Below, piece by piece: positions 32,102 through 36,239 of a stretch of DNA of 36,239 nt. Each line of letters opens with the position of its first letter. Within the stretch, counting starts at the first letter, position 1. The position numbers were made by a program, and so were the translations under genes. Origin of the DNA: Rhodospirillales bacterium (GTDB taxonomy: Bacteria; Pseudomonadota; Alphaproteobacteria; Rhodospirillales; JASLLZ01). The notes under the pieces are model-generated. The model was not told the origin of the DNA. It saw only the letters and a list, made by a program, of their open reading frames with translations, and made no database searches. The stretch spans positions 84,097 to 120,335 of the forward strand of contig JASLZL010000097.1 in assembly GCA_030754885.1 (NCBI GenBank). Direction: 5' to 3'.

Positions 32102-33736
32102 ATGATGACCGATCTTAACACCATCACCATCGCCGAGGCGGCGCGCCTGATTGAAGCCAAGGAACTATCGCCCGTCGAGTTGACCGAGGCCAAGCTCGCC
32201 CTCATCGAGGGTCTGGACGCGCAGCTCAATTCCTTCGTCACCCTGACGGCGGAGGCGGCGCTGGAAAAGGCACGGGCGGCGGCGGCCGAGATCGCCGGCG
32301 GCACTTACCGGGGACCGCTCCACGGCATTTCCTTCGGCCTCAAGGACGTCTACAACACCGCCGGCATCCCGACGACGGCTCAATCGAGGATTCTCATCGA
32401 CCATGTCCCCGACCGGGACGCCACGACCACTGCGATGCTGTACGCCGCCGGCGGCGTGCTGATGGGCAAGCTGGCAACCCACGAGTTCGCCCACGGCGGA
32501 CCGTCCTTCGACCTTCCCTGGCCGCCGGCCCGCAACCCTTGGAACACGGAGCATTTCGCCGGCGGCTCATCAAGTGGATCGGCATCGGCGGTGACGGCGG
32601 GACTGGTGCTAGGCGCTCTCGGCTCGGACACTGGTGGCTCGGTGCGCATCCCGGCGGCGCTGACCGGCATCGTTGGACTGAAGCCGACCAACGGCCTGGT
32701 CAGCCGCCATGGCGTTGTTCCCCACTCATTCACCTTCGACACTTGCGGCCCCATGGCGTGGACGGTCGAGGACTGTGCCATCTTATTGCAGGCCATTGCC
32801 GGCTACGACGCTCGCGATGCGTCGAGCGTCGAGCACCCCATACCCGACTACCGCGCCGCGTTGACCGGCGACATCCGGGGGCTGCGCCTTGGCGTGCTGC
32901 GTCATTTCTGGACCGACGACGCCGATGCGGAGACGGCAGCGGCCATGGAGGCGGCGCTTGACGTGCTCGCCGGCCTCGGCGCCATCGTCGAAGAGACGCG
33001 CATCCGCCCGCCCCAGGATTATTTCGACGTCAAGATTGTCATTGGCAAATCCGAACTTTACGCCACCCAAGAGATGGACCTTCGCACCCGTCCCGGCGAT
33101 TTCGGCGTCGATTTTCTGTCCCGCACCATCCCGGCGTGCCTATACCGCGCCGTCGATTATATCCAGGCGCAACGCCAGCAGCGGCGCATCATTTCCGAAA
33201 TGCGCCCGGTCTATGCCAAGTACGACGCCTTGGTAACGGTGGGGACCCTTGCCCCGGCAATCCGCCTCGACGCCCATAGGGTAGGAGAACCGTGGGAGAC
33301 GCCCAACGTGACAACGCCGTTCAACGTTACCGGCGGTCCGGCCCTGGTTGTGTGCAATGGCTACAGTGCCACCGGCTTGCCGCTCAGCCTGCAGATCGCC
33401 GGCCGGCCTTTCGACGAGGTAACGGTGCTTCGCATTGGCGACGCCTATGAGCGCGCCACCGAATGGCACACGCGGCGTCCCCATCTAACCCAGGGCGCAT
33501 CCAAAGTTCCGGTGACGCAGGTCGAGGCCCCGACGACGGCCCCTGACCTTGACGCCGAGACAGTGGATATTGTCGAGGCGTGCATCATGCGCGCCGGCCT
33601 TACCCTTGATGATGGGCAACGCGCCCGGCTTTACGCGGCGGCGCCCCACGCCTTGGCCATGGGCCGGCGGCTGCGCGGTCCGCGCCCGTGGGACGAGGCG
33701 CCGGCCAACGTCTTCAGATTTCCGAGGCGGGTCTGA
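32102..33736 (+). CDS. Amidase-signature family amidase
   Basis: A 544-residue amidase of the amidase-signature family, which hydrolyses carboxamides through a Ser-cisSer-Lys triad. K81 lies in SFGLKDVYNT. The Gly/Ser-rich loop FAGGSSSGSASAV holds the cis-serine (about 157-158), and the nucleophile S180 is in GSDTGGSVRIPAA. The family includes GatA, aryl-acylamidases and allophanate or hydrazide hydrolases; there is no GatB/GatC nearby, so tRNA amidation is excluded. Two adjacent ATG codons (32102, 32105) are possible starts, both with a poor ribosome-binding site. It is separated from the propeller gene by 446 bp and so may be a separate transcript. Confidence 0.92.
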   Translation: MMTDLNTITIAEAARLIEAKELSPVELTEAKLALIEGLDAQLNSFVTLTAEAALEKARAAAAEIAGGTYRGPLHGISFGLKDVYNTAGIPTTAQSRILIDHVPDRDATTTAMLYAAGGVLMGKLATHEFAHGGPSFDLPWPPARNPWNTEHFAGGSSSGSASAVTAGLVLGALGSDTGGSVRIPAALTGIVGLKPTNGLVSRHGVVPHSFTFDTCGPMAWTVEDCAILLQAIAGYDARDASSVEHPIPDYRAALTGDIRGLRLGVLRHFWTDDADAETAAAMEAALDVLAGLGAIVEETRIRPPQDYFDVKIVIGKSELYATQEMDLRTRPGDFGVDFLSRTIPACLYRAVDYIQAQRQQRRIISEMRPVYAKYDALVTVGTLAPAIRLDAHRVGEPWETPNVTTPFNVTGGPALVVCNGYSATGLPLSLQIAGRPFDEVTVLRIGDAYERATEWHTRRPHLTQGASKVPVTQVEAPTTAPDLDAETVDIVEACIMRAGLTLDDGQRARLYAAAPHALAMGRRLRGPRPWDEAPANVFRFPRRV

Positions 33737-33740
33737 TTCT

Positions 33741-33770
33741 TTCGCAGTTTTGGTGCGCTCAAAGTATAAT
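33741..33770 (+). promoter_or_regulatory. Promoter candidate for the second MmgE/PrpD gene
   Basis: TTCGCA (33741-33746), an 18-base spacer and a perfect TATAAT (33765-33770) directly follow the amidase stop. The leader to the ATG at 33959 would be about 180 bases, holding an 8-bp palindrome CGCTAGCG (33864-33871). Confidence 0.45.
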
Positions 33771-33958
33771 GAGCCCTTGTTTCACCTCGTTAGGGAGTGC
33801 TGATAAACGGGCGCGAAATTGTTAGCCCACCGGCATCATCGACACCATTCACTGAGGCTCGTTCGCTAGCGGGACGCTGGGTTCGGTCTGTCCCAACAAA
33901 AAAGAACCGCACCCGGCGGTGAAGCGCGGCCCAGGGGGGCATGGAAAGGGGAAACGTC

Positions 33959-35344
33959 ATGGACGTGACGGCGCGCCTCGCGGCCTTTGCTGCGGACCTT
34001 ACTTACGATTCCTTGTCATCCGAGATACAGGAACGAGCCAAGATGTTCATCCTGGATGCGGCCGGTGTCATGTTGGGCGGCGTCGCCTTGCACGAGGCCA
34101 ATGGGGATAAGCACCTCTCGCAATTTATGGAGGACATGGGGCCGCCGGGCGAGGCTAGTATCGTTGGCTACCAACAGCGCACGACCCCTATGCTGGCCGC
34201 ATTTGCCAATGGTAATCTTTCGCAGACCTTGGATTGCCAGGATACGTCGCTGACGGGCAAGATTCACACGGGCTCGGCGGTCATTCCAACCGTCCTCGCC
34301 ATGGGCGAATCGCTGGGTGCATCGGGGCGCAAGGTCATTGCGGCTACCATTGCCGGCTATGAAGTGGCGGCGCGCATTGCACTGGGCATTCAACCGGACC
34401 ACTGGTTTAGCGGCTTTCAGGCGACCGGCACGATGGGAACCATCGGCTCAGCCGTCACCACCGCCAATTTCCTCGAACTGGACGGGGAGCGCATGGCGAC
34501 GGCCATCGGCATGGCCGGCTCGATCCTGCCGTTGAGCAACGGTGACGCCAGTTTCAAGGGCTACACGGCGAAGACCGTACACGGCGGGCACGCGGCGATG
34601 GTGGGTCTCGAGGCGGCTTACCTTGCCCGCTCCGGCTTTACCGCCGGCCCCCTGGAGGGGGAACAGCCGCGCCGCCACGCGTTCCTCTATCTGATGAGCA
34701 ACGGTGAACCGGACCTGGACGTGATCGTGGCCGACCTTGGGGAGAATTGGAATTGTGTCGATAGCGCCTTCAAACCCTACCCCGTCGGCATTGTTATCAT
34801 CGGTCCCGTCGAGATCGCGCTCAGTCTGATGATGGAGCACGCGATAGTGGTCGAGCAGATCGAGAAGCTGGAGATTTCCACCTACAAGGAAGCCTTTCAC
34901 TTCACGGGAAAGATCGAAACGACCCCGGAAAGTTCGGAGATAGAATGCTTCCTATCGTTAAAGTTCTGTGTCGCGGTTGCCCTCATGGACGGAGAGATGA
35001 CGTGGCGCCAGCGCCTCGACAAACGGCTCCGCGATCCGGCAACCCACGAGCTGGCGGCACGGATCCACATCACCGAAGACCCCGAAATGAGCAAGAATTA
35101 TCCTGCCGAGTGGCCGTCGCAATTGGATATCCACCTGCGCAATGGCGAGGTGGTTTCGCAACGCCTCGATCAGGTCAAGTGGTCGCCGCGCCGCCCCGCG
35201 GCTTGGGATGAACTTGCGGACAAGTTCATCGGCATGGGAGAGTTGGTGATCGGTAAGGATCGCGCGCAGAAAGCTGTCGATTGGATAGCGCAATTGGAGA
35301 AAGCCGACAGTCTTGCACCTCTTCTCGACCTGCTCCGCCGTTAG
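33959..35344 (+). CDS. MmgE/PrpD family protein (second copy)
   Basis: A 461-residue protein, same family as the gene at 23387 but clearly divergent from it. The N terminus MDVTARLAAFAADLTYDSL is the common start for this family, so the ATG at 33959 is preferred over that at 33941; AAAGGGG lies 8 bases before it. H103 in KIHTGSAVIPTVLAMGE aligns with the conserved histidine position of the first copy. The C-terminal part carries the usual VDSAFKPYPV in the middle domain. The substrate is unknown; dehydratase, decarboxylase or epimerase activity on a carboxylate are all known in the family. The 187 bp up to the convergent deacetylase pseudogene show no terminator. Confidence 0.88.
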   Translation: MDVTARLAAFAADLTYDSLSSEIQERAKMFILDAAGVMLGGVALHEANGDKHLSQFMEDMGPPGEASIVGYQQRTTPMLAAFANGNLSQTLDCQDTSLTGKIHTGSAVIPTVLAMGESLGASGRKVIAATIAGYEVAARIALGIQPDHWFSGFQATGTMGTIGSAVTTANFLELDGERMATAIGMAGSILPLSNGDASFKGYTAKTVHGGHAAMVGLEAAYLARSGFTAGPLEGEQPRRHAFLYLMSNGEPDLDVIVADLGENWNCVDSAFKPYPVGIVIIGPVEIALSLMMEHAIVVEQIEKLEISTYKEAFHFTGKIETTPESSEIECFLSLKFCVAVALMDGEMTWRQRLDKRLRDPATHELAARIHITEDPEMSKNYPAEWPSQLDIHLRNGEVVSQRLDQVKWSPRRPAAWDELADKFIGMGELVIGKDRAQKAVDWIAQLEKADSLAPLLDLLRR

Positions 35345-35531
35345 AGTCCTCCGCCGCTAAAAGGAGCGCCGGCTTCTGGACGGGGTTACGATTAGGCCAC
35401 ACCCAGGTCATCGACGTGTTGCGCGGCGCCGATACTCAGAAATTTCGGGCCACGAGCCATAATCGCCAGCCGACCCATCGCCTCGGCCGCGACATCGAGA
35501 AAGAAGCACGTCGTCGATATTCCGTCAGACT

Positions 35532-36239
35532 TCACAGGTGCTCTGTGTCCTCCGCCGGCGCTGCTGCCAATAGGGGCAGCGCCGGAAGATCGGCGTAATT
35601 TTCCAGCCACCATTGGGCAATATCGATGCGCCGAGCGAACCATACTTGGGGAAAACTCTTTGCGTAGCGAATGAACGACGCGACGGCACCGGCTCGTGAC
35701 GGTCTCCCGCTTTGTCGCGCGTGCAGTCCAATGGACATCATCTTTGGATGCGACTTACCCTCTTCGTAAAGATAATCGAAGGCGTCCTTCAACGTTTCAA
35801 GAAATCCTGACCATCGGAGTGTCCCGGGTGATGCCAAAATTTCATATCGTTGGTATCCAAGCTGTAGGGGACCACGAGCCACTTTTTCCCACTATCCCTA
35901 ACGAAGTACGGCAGATCATCACATAAGGAGTCGCTATCGTAGAGAAAGCCGCCCTCTTCTATTAAAAGTCCTCTGGTATGTTCATTGTGACTTGAGCTGT
36001 GCCACCCTAGGGGACGCTCCCCGGTTGTTTCGCGGATGATCTCGACAGCTTTACTAATATGCTCTCTTTGCTGATCGCAACTGAGAGCCCTCAACGCTCC
36101 CCACACATAACCATGGCTCTGTGGTTCGTGGCCACGGGCCGTTATTTGTGCAGCGACAATCGGATTATGCTCAAGCGCACGGGCACATATTGAAAACGTT
36201 GCCTTAACTTCGAGCTCATCAAACATTTTCAGGAATCGC
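35532..36239 (-). pseudogene. PuuE/allantoinase-like polysaccharide deacetylase, frameshifted and cut by the window edge
   Basis: Two minus-strand frames together give one NodB-fold protein of the PuuE (allantoinase)/putative urate catabolism group. The first part, open to the right edge, reads FDELEVKATF, RGHEPQSHGY, GERPLGWHSSSHNEHTR and VVPYSLDTNDMKFW. It stops at 35789-35791. The continuation in the other frame begins FLETLKDAFDYLYEEG and contains KMMSIGLHARQSGRP and a RRIDIA near the end. The frames join at about 35797-35806, where one lost base explains the break; restoring a T would give DFFETLKDAF. It may be a true pseudogene or a sequencing error. The N-terminal metal motif lies beyond the window. 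Confidence 0.8.

Noticed and set aside
35392-35531. Minus-strand stretch encoding a protein-like tail ending in AAQHVDDLGVA
   Set aside because: It resembles coding sequence slightly but lies after the deacetylase stop in another frame, with no start or domain; a decayed gene end is possible but unsupported.

Overview
The window reads as a stretch of a high-GC alphaproteobacterial chromosome, most likely Rhodospirillales-like. The evidence is the split F1 operon atpHAGDC without F0 genes, the DUF484-xerC / priA divergent pair, an EF-G paralogue with a DCPGS G3 motif, and a dense TRAP/HyuAB/MmgE-PrpD gene set. No 16S gene or tRNA is present, so the assignment is an inference from gene order and protein style. 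I saw no insertion sequence, prophage, CRISPR array or tRNA.

Layout. Positions 1-1270 hold the 3' part of a dihydrolipoamide dehydrogenase gene cut by the window edge. It is followed by a tandem pair of paralogous MFS transporters (1291-3713) whose stop and start overlap. On the minus strand, xerC and a DUF484 gene (3720-5488) lie divergent from priA (5541-7748). The F1 ATP synthase operon atpHAGDC (8034-12933) ends in a sixA-like phosphohistidine phosphatase gene joined by an ATGA overlap, then a bidirectional terminator-like hairpin. On the minus strand, uvrB is followed with a GTGA overlap by a secreted PL5 alginate-lyase-like protein (13416-16660). An aspartate aminotransferase and an EF-G-like GTPase (16917-20197) complete the housekeeping half.

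From 20294 to the right edge the content is catabolic. It comprises a DctPQM TRAP importer (minus), an MmgE/PrpD gene (plus), an EamA exporter and a NodB-type deacetylase (minus), hyuA-hyuB, a six-bladed propeller that carries the signature residues of peptidyl-alpha-hydroxyglycine amidating lyase (PAL), an amidase-signature enzyme, a second MmgE/PrpD gene (all plus), and a frameshifted PuuE/allantoinase-like deacetylase running off the edge (minus).

How they may work together. The TRAP system would import an organic acid or N-acyl/ureido acid. HyuAB would open a cyclic amide with ATP, the PAL-like lyase would split an alpha-hydroxy-amide (carbinolamide), the amidase would release ammonia or an acid, and the MmgE/PrpD proteins would process a di- or tricarboxylate. 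This pathway is a hypothesis from co-location. Two intergenic palindromes in this half (23303-23329 and 26732-26757) share an outer CTACC...GGT(A/G)G pattern and could bind one regulator, but no regulator gene lies in the window.
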